Counted from the stretch's first letter, positions 51,903 to 62,000 are shown. The stretch is DNA of 64,000 bases from Bacteroidales bacterium (GCA_017458145.1 JAFTGA010000015.1:1-64000), one strand, 5' to 3'. Translations and numbers: made by a program. Notes: generated from the sequence alone by a model not told the origin.

Positions 51903-52358
51903 ATGAAACAAAAATTGATTATTCTTTGCTGCCTGCTTTTGGCGGGTATGACCGCGAAGGCGCAGACACAGACCTGGCAACTTTCAGAAACCGGCTGGGG
52001 GCGGATTGAGAAGGGTTTCGCTTATGCGGCGGCTATGCCCGAGTCATCTATCGGGGAAATGAACATCCCCCGATGGCGGAAAGCCACCGGGACCCTCACC
52101 GTCAATTTCGACAAGAAAGAAGCCGTCCTGACCCAGCGGGGCAAAGCGGACAAAACTTTCACTTTATTGTCAGAAAGCAAGCCGAAGGAGACACGGGACG
52201 GATGGACCTATATTGAATATATGGCCCTTGACGCCCATAACAGTGTCTGTCATTTCTGGCTCTGCACCCACGCGGCGGGAGCGGTGCGCCTGCTGACGCT
52301 CTACCCCTGGACCCGGCCTGATACCGTTTACGGTTACCAACTGTCGCCGGCCGAGTAG
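51903..52358 (+). CDS. Secreted protein of unknown function
   Basis: 151 residues. The start MKQKLIILCCLLLAGMTAKA is a signal peptide and sits right behind a -7 box. The mature part (TWQLSETGWGRIEKGFAYAA, LTVNFDKKEAVLTQRG, CHFWLCTHAAGAVRLLTLYP) looks like a small beta protein, with no recognised family. It is divergent from the dcw operon. Confidence 0.75.
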   Translation: MKQKLIILCCLLLAGMTAKAQTQTWQLSETGWGRIEKGFAYAAAMPESSIGEMNIPRWRKATGTLTVNFDKKEAVLTQRGKADKTFTLLSESKPKETRDGWTYIEYMALDAHNSVCHFWLCTHAAGAVRLLTLYPWTRPDTVYGYQLSPAE

Positions 52359-52429
52359 GATCATCAAAGTCAGGAGCGTTTCCACGGGCCGGGGATGTAC
52401 TTTCAGGCTCCCGGAATGCCGGAAATGAT

Positions 52430-52437
52430 TATCTTTG
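52430..52437 (+). promoter_or_regulatory. Predicted -7 box for the pectate lyase gene
   Basis: Plus-strand TATCTTTG, leaving a leader of about 20 nt before the ATG at 52464. Confidence 0.6.
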
Positions 52438-52463
52438 TCATCTGACCAATTATTCTGTTCGTG

Positions 52464-53705
52464 ATGAAACGTTTTCTGATTTCTCTATGCGCGCTGCTCA
52501 CCTGTCTGGGCGCGGCGGCACAGCCGCTTGCCTTTCCGGGAGCGGAAGGTTTCGGCAAGTATACCACCGGCGGCCGGGGCGGCCGGGTGATGATCGTGAC
52601 CAATCTCAACGACCACGGCCCGGGGAGCCTGCGCGAAGCCGTCGAGGCCAGCGGCCCGCGGATCGTCGTGTTCGAGGTGGACGGCGACATTCATCTGGAG
52701 ACGCCGCTGCGCATTGAAAACGATGATATCACCATCGCCGGACAAAGCGCTCCCGGCGACGGCATCTGCCTGTGTGACTGCCAGTTCACCATCAATGCAA
52801 GCAATGTCATCGTCCGCTATATCCGCTGCCGGCTCGGGGATAGGTACACCCACGACTACGATGCCGTGGGCGGCGGCCGCTACGGACAGAAAAACGTGAT
52901 CCTCGACCACATCAGTGCCTCCTGGTCCATCGACGAGTGCCTGTCCATCTACAAGACCGAGAATCTGACCGTCCAGTGGTGCCTGATCGCCAGCAGCCTG
53001 CGGGCATCCAAGCACACCAAGGGGCAGCACGGATTCGGCGGCATCTGGGGCGGGCTCAACGCTACCTTCCACCACAACCTGCTGGCGCACCACTCCAGCC
53101 GCAATCCGCGTTTCTCCTCCGTCGAAGGGACGGAAAACGTCGACTACCGCGGCAACGTCGTGTACAACTGGGGCTTCATGCCGGCTTATGGAGGCGGGCG
53201 CGGCGGAAAGATCAATTTCTGCCGGAACTACTACAAGCCCGGACCGGGCACCGACCATCCCGACCACATCCTGAACGTCTCCGACGACGGCACGAGCCGC
53301 TATTTCGTGCAGGGCAATTTCATTGAAGGGCAGCCTGCGGCTACGGCCGACAACCGCTTGGCTGTCAGAGGAAAGAATCCGGAAGAGGCCGTGGTGGACA
53401 CGGAATTCCCCCGGATGGATTTCCCGCTGGAGCCGACGCCGTCCACCCTGCTGGGCAGCGTGCTGAAAAAGGTCGGATGCAGCCACCGGCGCGACGCTTT
53501 CGACAAGGCGGTCGTGGCGCAGGTGCGCAAAGGCACTGCGCCCTGGGGCGACAGGGGCTTCGTCAACACGCCGGAAGAATGCGGCGGCTGGCCGGTCCTG
53601 CGCCACGAGGCACCGCGCGCCGATCTGAACCGGAACGGCATCCCCGACGATTTGGAGCGCCGCTATTCCGATATTGAAGATTATCTGAATTCGCTGGTGC
53701 GATAG
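52464..53705 (+). CDS. Pectate lyase-like right-handed beta-helix protein (PL1 type)
   Basis: 413 residues with a signal peptide (MKRFLISLCALLTCLGAAAQ). It starts LAFPGAEGFGKYTTGGRGG and has the PL1/Pel-type motifs VTNLNDHGPGSLREAV, VFEVDGDIHL, ITIAGQSAPGDGI, a Ca-binding type DHISASWSIDECLSIY, and NLLAHHSSRNPRFS containing the Arg expected in catalysis. The end has a dockerin-like DLNRNGIPDDLE. It generates unsaturated oligogalacturonides, the substrates of GH105 and KduI encoded at 11743-14617, although it lies 36 kb away. Confidence 0.92.
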   Translation: MKRFLISLCALLTCLGAAAQPLAFPGAEGFGKYTTGGRGGRVMIVTNLNDHGPGSLREAVEASGPRIVVFEVDGDIHLETPLRIENDDITIAGQSAPGDGICLCDCQFTINASNVIVRYIRCRLGDRYTHDYDAVGGGRYGQKNVILDHISASWSIDECLSIYKTENLTVQWCLIASSLRASKHTKGQHGFGGIWGGLNATFHHNLLAHHSSRNPRFSSVEGTENVDYRGNVVYNWGFMPAYGGGRGGKINFCRNYYKPGPGTDHPDHILNVSDDGTSRYFVQGNFIEGQPAATADNRLAVRGKNPEEAVVDTEFPRMDFPLEPTPSTLLGSVLKKVGCSHRRDAFDKAVVAQVRKGTAPWGDRGFVNTPEECGGWPVLRHEAPRADLNRNGIPDDLERRYSDIEDYLNSLVR

Positions 53706-53711
53706 ATACCG

Positions 53712-53750
53712 ATGCGCCCCGCGGGCCCAAATCAGGGACGCGGGGCGCAT
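53712..53750. terminator. Hairpin between convergent genes
   Basis: Perfect 12-bp arms ATGCGCCCCGCG / CGCGGGGCGCAT with a 15-nt loop, placed between the stops of the pectate lyase and OadA-like genes. No U tract on either side. Probably a bidirectional transcript end. Confidence 0.6.
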
Positions 53751-53771
53751 TGCATTGATGTTGTCCGCAGG

Positions 53772-55553
53772 CTACTGGACGAAGGCGATGATCTCGCCTT
53801 TCTCCACCTTCTTGCCCTGCGGGGCGGTGACGGCGACGATCTGGCCGCTGGCGGCGGAGAGCACCTCCTCCATCCCGTACCAGGTCTGGACGTAGCCGCA
53901 CGGCTTGCCGGCGTCGACCTTCGTGCCGACGGCGGGCGCCGTGGACTTGCCGTCCACATCGACCTGCCAGAGCATCTGGCCCTTGACGGGCGCCTGGACG
54001 GGCGTGGCCTTGGGGTATTTCGCCACGATGGCGTCGATATCGAACTCGGGCATCTCCACGACCGCGCGCTTCACCACGATCGGGGCGCCGGCCTTCTCCT
54101 TGAAGGCCTCGAGGTCCTTGTTGAAACGCTCCTTGGCGATACCGCTCTTGTAGTCGCGGTACTGACGCTCGTGCATCGCCATCTCGAAGAGCTCCTCGTC
54201 GTCCTCTCCGCAGTCCCAGCCCTCTTCGGCCATCATCTTGCGGAACTTCGGCAGTTCGTCGGGGTACTCGTCCTGCGGGTTGCCCGTGTAGAATTCCATG
54301 CCCTTCTCCTTGGCGAGGGCCACGATCTCCGGAGCGAGCTCGCCGGGGAGCTTGCCCATCTTGCCGAGAATCATGCCCCAGGTGTCCTTGTCGATCGTGG
54401 AGAAGCGCGGCTTGTTCTGCGCCATCGCGAGCAGGTTCATCAGGGCGGTGTTCTTGACATACTGGCTGAACGGGGTCACGAGGGGCGGATAGCCCAGGCG
54501 CGGCCACACGTATTCCACCTCGTTGAAGAGCTGGACCATCAGTGAATCGAGGCTGCTCTCCGGCTTGCCGTTGGCGCGCTCGGAGGCGTTGATGGCAGCC
54601 TTGAAACCGGTCAGGTCGGCCATCATCGAGCCCATCATGCCGCCCGGCAGGCCGCAGCCCACGAGCAGGGAGGTCATCTGGGAATTGGTCGGGTTGATCC
54701 AGTAGCCCAGGAAGTCGTCGATGAACTCCTGGGTGAGGCGGCGGACCTCCATGTAGGCGTCCATATTGATGTCCTTCACCAGGAAGCCGTCGGCCTTCAT
54801 CATCTGCTGGATGGTGATCACGTCCGGGTGGACCTTGCCCCAGGAAAGGGGCTCCACGGCGACATCAAGATAGTCCGCGCCCGCGCGGGCGACCTCCAGC
54901 ATCGAGGCGGGGGAGAAACCCGGGCCGCTGTGGCCGTGGTACTGCACCTTGATGTGCGGATATTTCTTCTTGATGCCGGAGACGATCTGGCCGAGCTCGG
55001 TCGGACGGCCCACGCCGGCCATATCCTTGAGGCAGATTTCCTCCGTGCCGTACTCCACGAGCTGGTCCACCAGCTTGAGGTAGTATTCGACGGAGTGCAC
55101 CGGAGAGTGCGTGATGGACAGGGCGGCCTGCGAGATCATTCCGCCCTTCTTGGCATACTCGATGGAAAGCTTGAGGTTGCGCGGATCGTTCAGGCCGCAG
55201 AAGGAGCGGGCGATGTCCGTGCCCTGCTTCTTCTTGACCTTGAACATCAGTTCGCGCACGTCGGCCGGCACCGGATACATCCGGAGGGCGTTTAGGCCGC
55301 GCTCCAGCATATGGGTCTGGATGCCCGCCTTGTGGAACGGGGCCGTCCATTTGCGGACCGAAATGTTCGGGTTTTCGCCGTAGAGGAGGTTCACCTGCTC
55401 GAAAGCGCCGCCGTTGGTCTCGACGCGGTCGAAACAACCCATGTCAATGATGGCCGGGGCCACCCGGACCAGCTGGTCAACCCGCGGCTGATATTTGCCG
55501 GAGGACTGCCACATATCCCTGTAAACGAGGGAAAACTTTATCTCTTTTGCCAT
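53772..55553 (-). CDS. OadA/PycB-like carboxyltransferase subunit without biotinyl lysine
   Basis: 593 residues. The N-terminal carboxyltransferase TIM barrel has FSLVYRDMWQSSGKY (family RDxxQS), the lysine in EICLKDMAG that is carbamylated in homologs, and metal-binding YHGHSGPG. The C-terminal domain has the lipoyl/biotinyl fold but reads YVQTWYGMEEVLSAASG where biotin-carrying proteins have EAMKMEN, so the Lys is Gly. It may use a separate biotin carrier protein, as in multi-subunit oxaloacetate decarboxylase or pyruvate carboxylase. Its -7 box is at 55585-55592. Confidence 0.88.
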   Translation of the reverse strand: MAKEIKFSLVYRDMWQSSGKYQPRVDQLVRVAPAIIDMGCFDRVETNGGAFEQVNLLYGENPNISVRKWTAPFHKAGIQTHMLERGLNALRMYPVPADVRELMFKVKKKQGTDIARSFCGLNDPRNLKLSIEYAKKGGMISQAALSITHSPVHSVEYYLKLVDQLVEYGTEEICLKDMAGVGRPTELGQIVSGIKKKYPHIKVQYHGHSGPGFSPASMLEVARAGADYLDVAVEPLSWGKVHPDVITIQQMMKADGFLVKDINMDAYMEVRRLTQEFIDDFLGYWINPTNSQMTSLLVGCGLPGGMMGSMMADLTGFKAAINASERANGKPESSLDSLMVQLFNEVEYVWPRLGYPPLVTPFSQYVKNTALMNLLAMAQNKPRFSTIDKDTWGMILGKMGKLPGELAPEIVALAKEKGMEFYTGNPQDEYPDELPKFRKMMAEEGWDCGEDDEELFEMAMHERQYRDYKSGIAKERFNKDLEAFKEKAGAPIVVKRAVVEMPEFDIDAIVAKYPKATPVQAPVKGQMLWQVDVDGKSTAPAVGTKVDAGKPCGYVQTWYGMEEVLSAASGQIVAVTAPQGKKVEKGEIIAFVQ

Positions 55554-55584
55554 AATTCGGTAATTGGTCGAAAGTGAAATCTTA

Positions 55585-55592
55585 CAAAGATA
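55585..55592 (-). promoter_or_regulatory. Predicted -7 box for the OadA-like gene
   Basis: Minus-strand TATCTTTG, 31 bp before the start codon. Confidence 0.65.
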
Positions 55593-55636
55593 GTCATTTT
55601 TCTTTGTCCCCCGCTTGCACAGAAATAATTTTTTTG

Positions 55637-55644
55637 TACCTTTG
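55637..55644 (+). promoter_or_regulatory. Predicted -7 box for tRNA-His
   Basis: Plus-strand TACCTTTG ending 17 bp before the tRNA 5' end, preceded by a T-rich stretch. Confidence 0.6.
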
Positions 55645-55661
55645 CAACTCCTTCTGAATAC

Positions 55662-55738
55662 GGTGCGATTAGTTCAGTTGGTAGAGCACCAGATTGTGGT
55701 TCTGGGTGTCGTGGGTTCGAGCCCCACATCGCACCCCA
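55662..55738 (+). tRNA. tRNA-His (GTG)
   Basis: Full cloverleaf. Acceptor GTGCGAT / ATCGCAC, D arm GTTC...GAGC, anticodon arm CCAGA-TTGTGGT-TCTGG with anticodon GTG, T arm GTGGG-TTCGAGC-CCCAC, encoded CCA. The extra G at position -1 (55662) opposite the discriminator C is the identity element of tRNA-His. Confidence 0.97.
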
Positions 55739-55743
55739 AAAGC

Positions 55744-55769
55744 AAAGACCTCCCCGCCGGGAGGTCTTT
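55744..55769 (+). terminator. Terminator of tRNA-His
   Basis: Eleven-bp stem AAAGACCTCCC / GGGAGGTCTTT with a 4-nt loop, followed by T and TTTTG downstream. Confidence 0.8.
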
Positions 55770-56205
55770 TGCTAATTTTGTCCGTAATGGCCTGTGACAC
55801 GGTTGGTTTCATAAACGACTGAAAAATCGGCCAACTACTAAAAACGCCACTGGCGGCCAGGCGCTGCGGGAGGCATCGGAAAGGGCCCTCCCCGCGCCCG
55901 ACTGTTGCCCGTGCTATCATTCCAAATGTCCCCCCCATGACCATAACCAAAGATCATTCGACAGATCTTTCACTACGGTTATATCCCCTGATCGAGTTGC
56001 AATGACCAGGGTCAAATAGGATTCCGGAACACACAAGGTGTCGCAGAAGGTCCAAACGGTGGACCTTCTGCCACGAAAACGGCCCCGGGACCGTCTGCGG
56101 CACCCGCCACGATGACGTCTGTCCCCAATGGACGCAAATCGATACCCGTGCCGGCCAAATTCGACGGACGCTCCGATTACAAGTCCTTGAGATCCTTCGC
56201 TGGCG
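55770..56205. other. Gene-free stretch after tRNA-His
   Basis: No convincing gene on either strand. It contains a perfect 11-bp inverted repeat GCAGAAGGTCC / GGACCTTCTGC (56043-56071) and a small one AAAGATC / GATCTTT (about 55949-55970). A frame on the minus strand (ending LWLWSWGGHLE near 55918) looks like a decayed or chance sequence. I see no integrase or duplicated tRNA end that would mark an attachment site. Confidence 0.5.
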
Positions 56206-56676
56206 CTACAGCAGGCCGCGGTCCTTGAGGATCTGGAGGGCCGGGTAGGTCGAGAACTCGTCCGGATCCATCGAGACTTCCAGGAGCCGGCCGTCGGGGG
56301 AGAAGCGTCCGATGACGAACTGCTGGAGTTTCATCTGGCCGGAAGAGCCCCCGAGAAACCAGAAATACAGCGTGCGGTCGTAGCAGGCGACCTGGGTGCC
56401 GAACTCTGCCATCAGGTCTTCGACCTTGTCGATCTCGGTCCGGTAGGGGGCGGGGTCGGGGGCCTGGGCGGCCAGTTTCTCCAAACCGGACTTGTAGGCG
56501 GCCAGGTCGGCCAGGAAGGTGTGGTCCCGGCGCATGGACAGGTTGGCGAATTCGTAGCTTGCCGGATTTTCCATATGCTCCTTGGCATATTGCTCGAGCG
56601 GGGCCCGGTCCGGTTCCTGGGGCTGGCAGGCGGCCAGGGCCGCCAGGCAGCAGAGTAGGGTGAAGAACTTTTTCAT
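56206..56676 (-). CDS. Lipoprotein of unknown function
   Basis: 156 residues, signal MKKFFTLLCCLAALAACQ with lipid Cys17. The helical middle (LAAYKSGLEKLAAQAPDPAPY) is followed by a beta part (YDRTLYFWFLGGSSGQMKLQ). It is the last gene of the minus-strand operon running down from beyond 64000, separated by 34 bp from the secreted protein gene before it. No family recognised. Confidence 0.75.
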   Translation of the reverse strand: MKKFFTLLCCLAALAACQPQEPDRAPLEQYAKEHMENPASYEFANLSMRRDHTFLADLAAYKSGLEKLAAQAPDPAPYRTEIDKVEDLMAEFGTQVACYDRTLYFWFLGGSSGQMKLQQFVIGRFSPDGRLLEVSMDPDEFSTYPALQILKDRGLL

Positions 56677-56710
56677 CAGATTGATCGTGTGTTATAGAAA
56701 GAAACAGCGG

Positions 56711-57892
56711 TTAACGGTCCGCAGCGGCGGAGACGACTTTGCCATAAATGCCCCGCATCGCGGAGAGCATGTCCTTGTCGGAGGCGACGGAGCAGGCGGA
56801 AACGACGCTCCCGTTCACCAGTTTGCTCTCCACGCGGCAGGTGACGGGATTCCCCTTGGCATCCTTGCCCTTGAGTTCGGCGTATGCGGTCGGGCACCGG
56901 CCGTCCATGTAGTAGGTGATGTCGGGCTTTTTGGAGAATTCAAAGCTGCTTGCAGCCGTGTCCGCGAGCTTTTTCGCGGCCGTTTTCATCAGGTCCGACA
57001 TCTTTTCGGCGGGGACCTCGTTTACGTCGATGCCGGACAGCACGTCCGTGTTGAGGATCAGGAACATCTGGTCGTTCGTGCTGCGCTTGCCTTCCGGGAC
57101 GATCACCAGGGTCTCTCCGGGATTCAGCGGGGAGCGTTCCGCGATGGTGAAATCGCTGTCCAGATCGAAGGAAAGGCCTCCCGCGGACACCCGTTTGAAA
57201 CTGGCCTTGTCGGTCTCATACCGGTAATAATGCTCGATGACATAGCAGCTGTGCCATTCTTTCTCCTCATCGTATTTTTCCAGGTCAAATCCGCTGAAAT
57301 CAGCGATGATGCGCAGGACAATCTGCCATTTCCCGTCCGTCACGTCGATGCCGAAGAAACTGAAATCTTCGCCCGACATGCGCAGGGGCATCGCCGGGCC
57401 TGATGATGCCGATCCCCACTTAGGTACTGTGGGCCGGTATCTCCATTCCGGGTTGCTGAAGCCCGTTCTGCCATCCACGCGCGTGAGGATGACCCGCATT
57501 TCGAGGTCGAAGCCCGGAGTCTGCCGGAGCCGCCGGAAGTACTGGTCTTGATACCGGTCCGGCGTGGCCTCGATGCTGTAGCTGACCTCGAGCTTCCCTT
57601 CCTCGGAGGACTTGATGACGGGGGGAGGGGCGCCCCAGGACATGTTGACGGTCAATACATCGGAGATGGTTTGCTCCTTGAGTCCTCCTCCCTCGCGACT
57701 GTAATAAGAATAGCTCTTGCTGTTCTTGTACGTGACCGACGTGGGGGTGTAGGTGAAATCGGGATTGTCGGACTTGTTGATGATTTTAACGTCGTGCATG
57801 ACCCATTTGCCTCCCGGCTTGATCTGGGCAAAGGAGGGGAGGGCCGTCGGCAGGCACAGGGCCAGCGCGGTGAGGATCAGGATCTTTCTCAT
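56711..57892 (-). CDS. Secreted protein, C-terminal domain shared with its neighbour
   Basis: 393 residues with a signal peptide (about 1-22). Residues about 225-390 (VSAGGLSFDLDSDFTIAERS through LSAMRGIYGKVVSAA) align by eye with the C-terminal region of the protein at 57895, sharing GG(L/V)SF(D/A)L, the NTDVLSG/HPNALRG step and a final helix, so the two are diverged paralogs. The N-terminal region is beta-rich and differs. Only 2 bp separate the genes. Confidence 0.8.
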   Translation of the reverse strand: MRKILILTALALCLPTALPSFAQIKPGGKWVMHDVKIINKSDNPDFTYTPTSVTYKNSKSYSYYSREGGGLKEQTISDVLTVNMSWGAPPPVIKSSEEGKLEVSYSIEATPDRYQDQYFRRLRQTPGFDLEMRVILTRVDGRTGFSNPEWRYRPTVPKWGSASSGPAMPLRMSGEDFSFFGIDVTDGKWQIVLRIIADFSGFDLEKYDEEKEWHSCYVIEHYYRYETDKASFKRVSAGGLSFDLDSDFTIAERSPLNPGETLVIVPEGKRSTNDQMFLILNTDVLSGIDVNEVPAEKMSDLMKTAAKKLADTAASSFEFSKKPDITYYMDGRCPTAYAELKGKDAKGNPVTCRVESKLVNGSVVSACSVASDKDMLSAMRGIYGKVVSAAADR

Positions 57893-57894
57893 GG

Positions 57895-59043
57895 CTATTT
57901 CCCGGCGGCTGCCTGGACGGCTTCGAGGTAAATGTCAATCAAGGCTGCTTCTTCCGCCTTGGTGGAGGCGATGGCGGTGCCGGAGACGATCTTGCCGCCG
58001 ACCAGGGCGGCTTCGGTGTAACTGAGGGTCCGCGAGCCGTCTTTCCCCGTGCCGTTGACGTAGGAGTAGCAGTGGGGGAAATAGCTGCCGTCCTCGTTGT
58101 TGTCGAAATAGATTTTGTAGGGGTTGTCCAGCTTGAGTCCGGACTTGCCCGTGTTGGCCAGCACACCGGCCATCGCATCCACCTTGTCGGCGAGCATGTC
58201 CCCCACTTCTTCGTCCGTGAGGCCGTTCACCCCGCGCAGGGCGTTGGGATGGATCTTGAGGATCAGCCGGTCGTTGTCGGGATTGTTGTCCGGGGTGATC
58301 ATGCAGGCTTCTCCGTCCGCAAGCTTTTCACGGGCGGCGACGGAATAGCCGGGAGCCAGGGCGAAGGAAACGCCGCCTACGGAAGCGCGCGCGGCGGACG
58401 CACTTGAGCCACCGCCACCGCCGCCGACGATGCCGACCGTGATGCCGTTCCCGTAGTTGACGTCGCTGATGTCCGTATTGCCCGTGGGCATGCGCACACC
58501 GCCCCCGTTGTCAGAGCTGCGTGCCGGGCTTTTCTGGCCGGAGGAGAGATCCAGCGTGCAGGAGAAGGTGATCTGGACCGGATCGGAATAGCCGTCCATC
58601 AGGTAGGGAATCCGGATCTGCAGGGTGATGCTTTTCCCGTCGGAAGTCATCCCGTAGATGGAGGCCTTGGCCGCATTGCTCTGCTTCACGCTGCGCAGGC
58701 GGGTCTGGGTGTTGGTCCGGCTGCCGTTTTTCCGCTCCGAAATGGTCATGTCGGACCATTCGGCGAGCTGGCCCGTCCACACGGCGCCGGGGTTGGAGAG
58801 GGGCTGGTTGACGGCGGCCGGAATCTGGCCCCGCCAGAAGAAGTTGCCGACGTTCTTGCCGTTGCCGTCGGACTTGAACGTACAGTAGCCCGAGGTGTTG
58901 TCCACGGTGAAGGTGACCGGCGCGGAGGTTTCCGGACCGGGGATGTTGCCGACCTGACCCCTGAAGGTCTCGGTCTTGGGGCGCTGGGCCAGCAGGACGA
59001 TGCTGCAGAGCAGGAAGAGGGAAAGTGAAAGGATCTTTTTCAT
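57895..59043 (-). CDS. Secreted protein, paralog of its downstream neighbour
   Basis: 382 residues, signal MKKILSLSLFLLCSIVLLAQ. An N-terminal beta domain (about 25-170, VTFTVDNTSGYCTFKSDGNG, DMTISERKNGSRT) is joined by a Gly/Ser linker to a C-terminal domain ASVGGVSFALAPGYSVAA that resembles the one at 56711. The C-terminal domain looks like an exported stress- or membrane-associated module (PsbP-like in outline), but that is a weak impression. It follows the 1277-residue gene by 14 bp. Confidence 0.8.
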   Translation of the reverse strand: MKKILSLSLFLLCSIVLLAQRPKTETFRGQVGNIPGPETSAPVTFTVDNTSGYCTFKSDGNGKNVGNFFWRGQIPAAVNQPLSNPGAVWTGQLAEWSDMTISERKNGSRTNTQTRLRSVKQSNAAKASIYGMTSDGKSITLQIRIPYLMDGYSDPVQITFSCTLDLSSGQKSPARSSDNGGGVRMPTGNTDISDVNYGNGITVGIVGGGGGGSSASAARASVGGVSFALAPGYSVAAREKLADGEACMITPDNNPDNDRLILKIHPNALRGVNGLTDEEVGDMLADKVDAMAGVLANTGKSGLKLDNPYKIYFDNNEDGSYFPHCYSYVNGTGKDGSRTLSYTEAALVGGKIVSGTAIASTKAEEAALIDIYLEAVQAAAGK

Positions 59044-59057
59044 CTTGAATCAGCTTA

Positions 59058-62000
59058 TCAAATGAATTGTGTGTCTTCTTGGAAGGCTTCCTCGATGCCG
59101 TGGGCGCCGGTCATTTCCAGACCGAAGGTCCCGATTTCGGGCAAGTCTTTTCCCTGGGCGATCAGGCTGTCCACCTCCGTGATGAGCGAGAAAGCCTTGC
59201 GGCTCTCACCCGCCAGGGACTTTCCTTCGGCTGCGTAGGAGGCATAGAACTCGATCAGGGCCTGGCTGTCGCCTTCGCCGGTGGAGGCGAGCATGTTCTC
59301 GACGCGGCCGCGCAGTTCCTTGGCGGCATTGAGCTTGGCCGGGTCGATCTTCTCCGCCATACCCCACTGGTCCAGAATCTTGATCTTTTCCTCCAGGGTG
59401 CGGTCCATTCCCTTCGGGAACTGCCGGCCGGCTTCGCGCAGGTGATGCAGCGCTTCCTTCCGGTAGGCTTTGGCCCAGGCGGGATCCGGCTCGACGGCGG
59501 CCTTCTTCATGAAATCGTCAAAGTGCCGGAGCGGCTCTTCGACTTTGTAGGACTGCACTTTCTGGACCAGCTCGGGGTTGTCGAAAGGCGTCTCGGCGCT
59601 CTGCTTGGGCGTGACGACTTTGCCGACATCGCTCCCAAAAGATTCGGGTCCCGTGGCGGAGACGGCGGTCTGCTCGGCCTGGAAAGCCAGTTTGTCCGCA
59701 TCCCAGGGCGAGAAATTCTTGCTGCCGGTGGCTTGGTAGCAATATTCGTCGTTCCAGTAGCGGCCGGCCACCTCTTCGGGCAGGTCCCGGCCCTGCACCC
59801 GGATGGTGTAGTCGTGGTCCATGCCGACCTTCTTGCAGTTGACGGCGTTGACCTTGGACGCGTTGCCCGTGGCCTCGAAGAAGGTGATCTCGGATTCGGG
59901 CACGCCGAACTCCTTGGCCAGTTTCGTCTTGAGGGCCTTCTTGACATTCGCGTGCAGGATCGTGTTCTCCGTGGTGAAGCGGAAGCGGTACTTGTCGATG
60001 ACGTGGGAGGAGTTGAGGTAGTTCTTGGCCCAGCGGTCGCACTGGATCGAGAGCACCAGCTCCTGGAGTTCCTGCTGGGAGATGTCGGCCTTGTTACAGG
60101 CGTCGATGAACTTCTTGACCTTCAGCTCGCCCAGCGACTGCGCCTCCTTGGCCAGGTCGCGCAGTTCCTGCATGGCCGGGGAGTTCGCCAGCATCTTCTT
60201 GCCGAGGTCAAGCTTGTCCTTGCAGAGTTGGCGGATGTCGATCTTCCATTGGAGCGCCTTGTGGGTGGCGCGCGCCATCTTGCTGACGTAGGCGACGGAG
60301 GAGTAGCTCCGGCACAGGCTCTGCTCGACGGCGAGCAGATCTTTCTTGACCAGGTCGGCCGTCTCGGCGAGCGCCTGGCCGAACTGGGTGGTCGAGAGCT
60401 TTTCCATGCCTTTTTGCATCCCGTACTTGAATGCGGCCGACTTGGCTATCTCCCAGGAGGCGAACTTGGCGCCGACCAGGAAGTTGTCGAAGAAGGTGGC
60501 GTTCTCGTTCTCGGATGCTTTCTTGCATTCCAGCAGGAATTCCTTCGGCGTGTAGTAGAGCACTTCCGAATAGCCGAGGGTAGCGATGCCGAGCAGCAGC
60601 CGGCCCATCAGGGTCTTGGGCTCCCGTTCGGCCATGGTGGCCATGCACATGTCGAAGCCGTCCCCGAAATACACCTCTTCCCAGACATAGGTGCTCTCCG
60701 CGACGTACAGCGGGCCGACTTCGCCCGTCATCAGCTTCAGGTAGAGCTTCTTGGCGTTGTAGAATTCCGGCATGTAGTAGCCGAAGCGCTCATCGAACGA
60801 GGCGAGCATGATATCGCATTTGTAGATCAGGGCGGCGAGCTGGGCGGCCTGGGGCCTGGAGAGCAGCGCGTTGCGCATGTGCATGAGCTTCTCCGTGACC
60901 TGCGTGTCGAACTTTTGCATCTTGCTCAGTTCACCCACGTCGGCGGCGATGCGCACGGGCATCGAGATGACCATCGAGATCTGCTCGGCCTTGAAGGTGC
61001 GTCCCTGGAAGGTGGCTTCGCCCTTGATGGCCGCCTTGCAGCGGTTGGGCGGCACCAGGATGGCGGACGGGACGATCTCGTAGATGTAGGTCAGCGAACG
61101 GAGCCCTTCAACGATGGGGCGGCGGTCCACGGCGAAGTCCTTCAGTTGGAGGCCCAGGTTGACGACCGGTTCGCGGATGGGCTCTTCCTTGCGCTTGCCG
61201 AACCATTCCAGCGACTCGGGCACGTCGGCAAAGGTGATCTTCATCGTGTCCGGAGCCGGGCAGCCGATCTTGTTCTCCTTCTCGTCCCAGGCGAACAGGG
61301 TCACTTCCAGGCGCGTGTGGGCGATGGCGAGCGGGTATTCATAGTCCCTGGGCTGCTCCTCGGTCATCGCGATGCTCTCCGTGCCCTTGATGACCGGGTA
61401 GGCCTTGATGTGGCCGACCTGCATCCGCAGGCCCTCGTAGAAGCGGTGGACGGGCAGGCGCTCTTCCACCTTGCGTTCCCCGTCCTTGACGGGCTCTTTG
61501 GCGGTGACGAGCAGGTAGCTGCTGTCCATGTCGCCGGGCTGGCGCTCCTTGATCTTGTCATCGGGGAGGCAGTCTGAGAGATCGATGCTGTAGGACCCTT
61601 CCTTGTCGGGGCGGACCTTGGACAGACGGAAGGTTTTGTTCTTGTCATTCTCCAGCACGGCCTCGACGGATGCGTTTTCGCTGAGTCCTTCTACATAGAA
61701 ATAGATCGTCTCCTCGCTCCTGCGCCCGGCCACGTAGGTGACGTTGTCCTGGCAGAACAGGATCCGGAGGTTGTCCTCGATCTTGAAGACGACATGGTTG
61801 CGCAGGATCCCGGAGGGACCTTCGAAGACGAAGATGACCGATCCTTTGGTGGCGAGGGGGGTCTTGCTGTCGGGTATCGGGACCTGGATCCGTCCGACGC
61901 GGTATTTGCCGGACGTCCCGGTGCCTAGCAGCTGGATGTTGTCTCCCTCGACGACCCGGATGGTCTCGGTGAGATCCCGCCGGTCGATTCTCTCCCCGTC

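Noticed and set aside
55669..55950. 93-codon minus-strand frame across tRNA-His
   Set aside because: Overlaps the tRNA and its terminator and has no coding character.
55600..56205. Genomic island attachment site at tRNA-His
   Set aside because: No integrase and no second copy of the tRNA 3' end were seen in the window.
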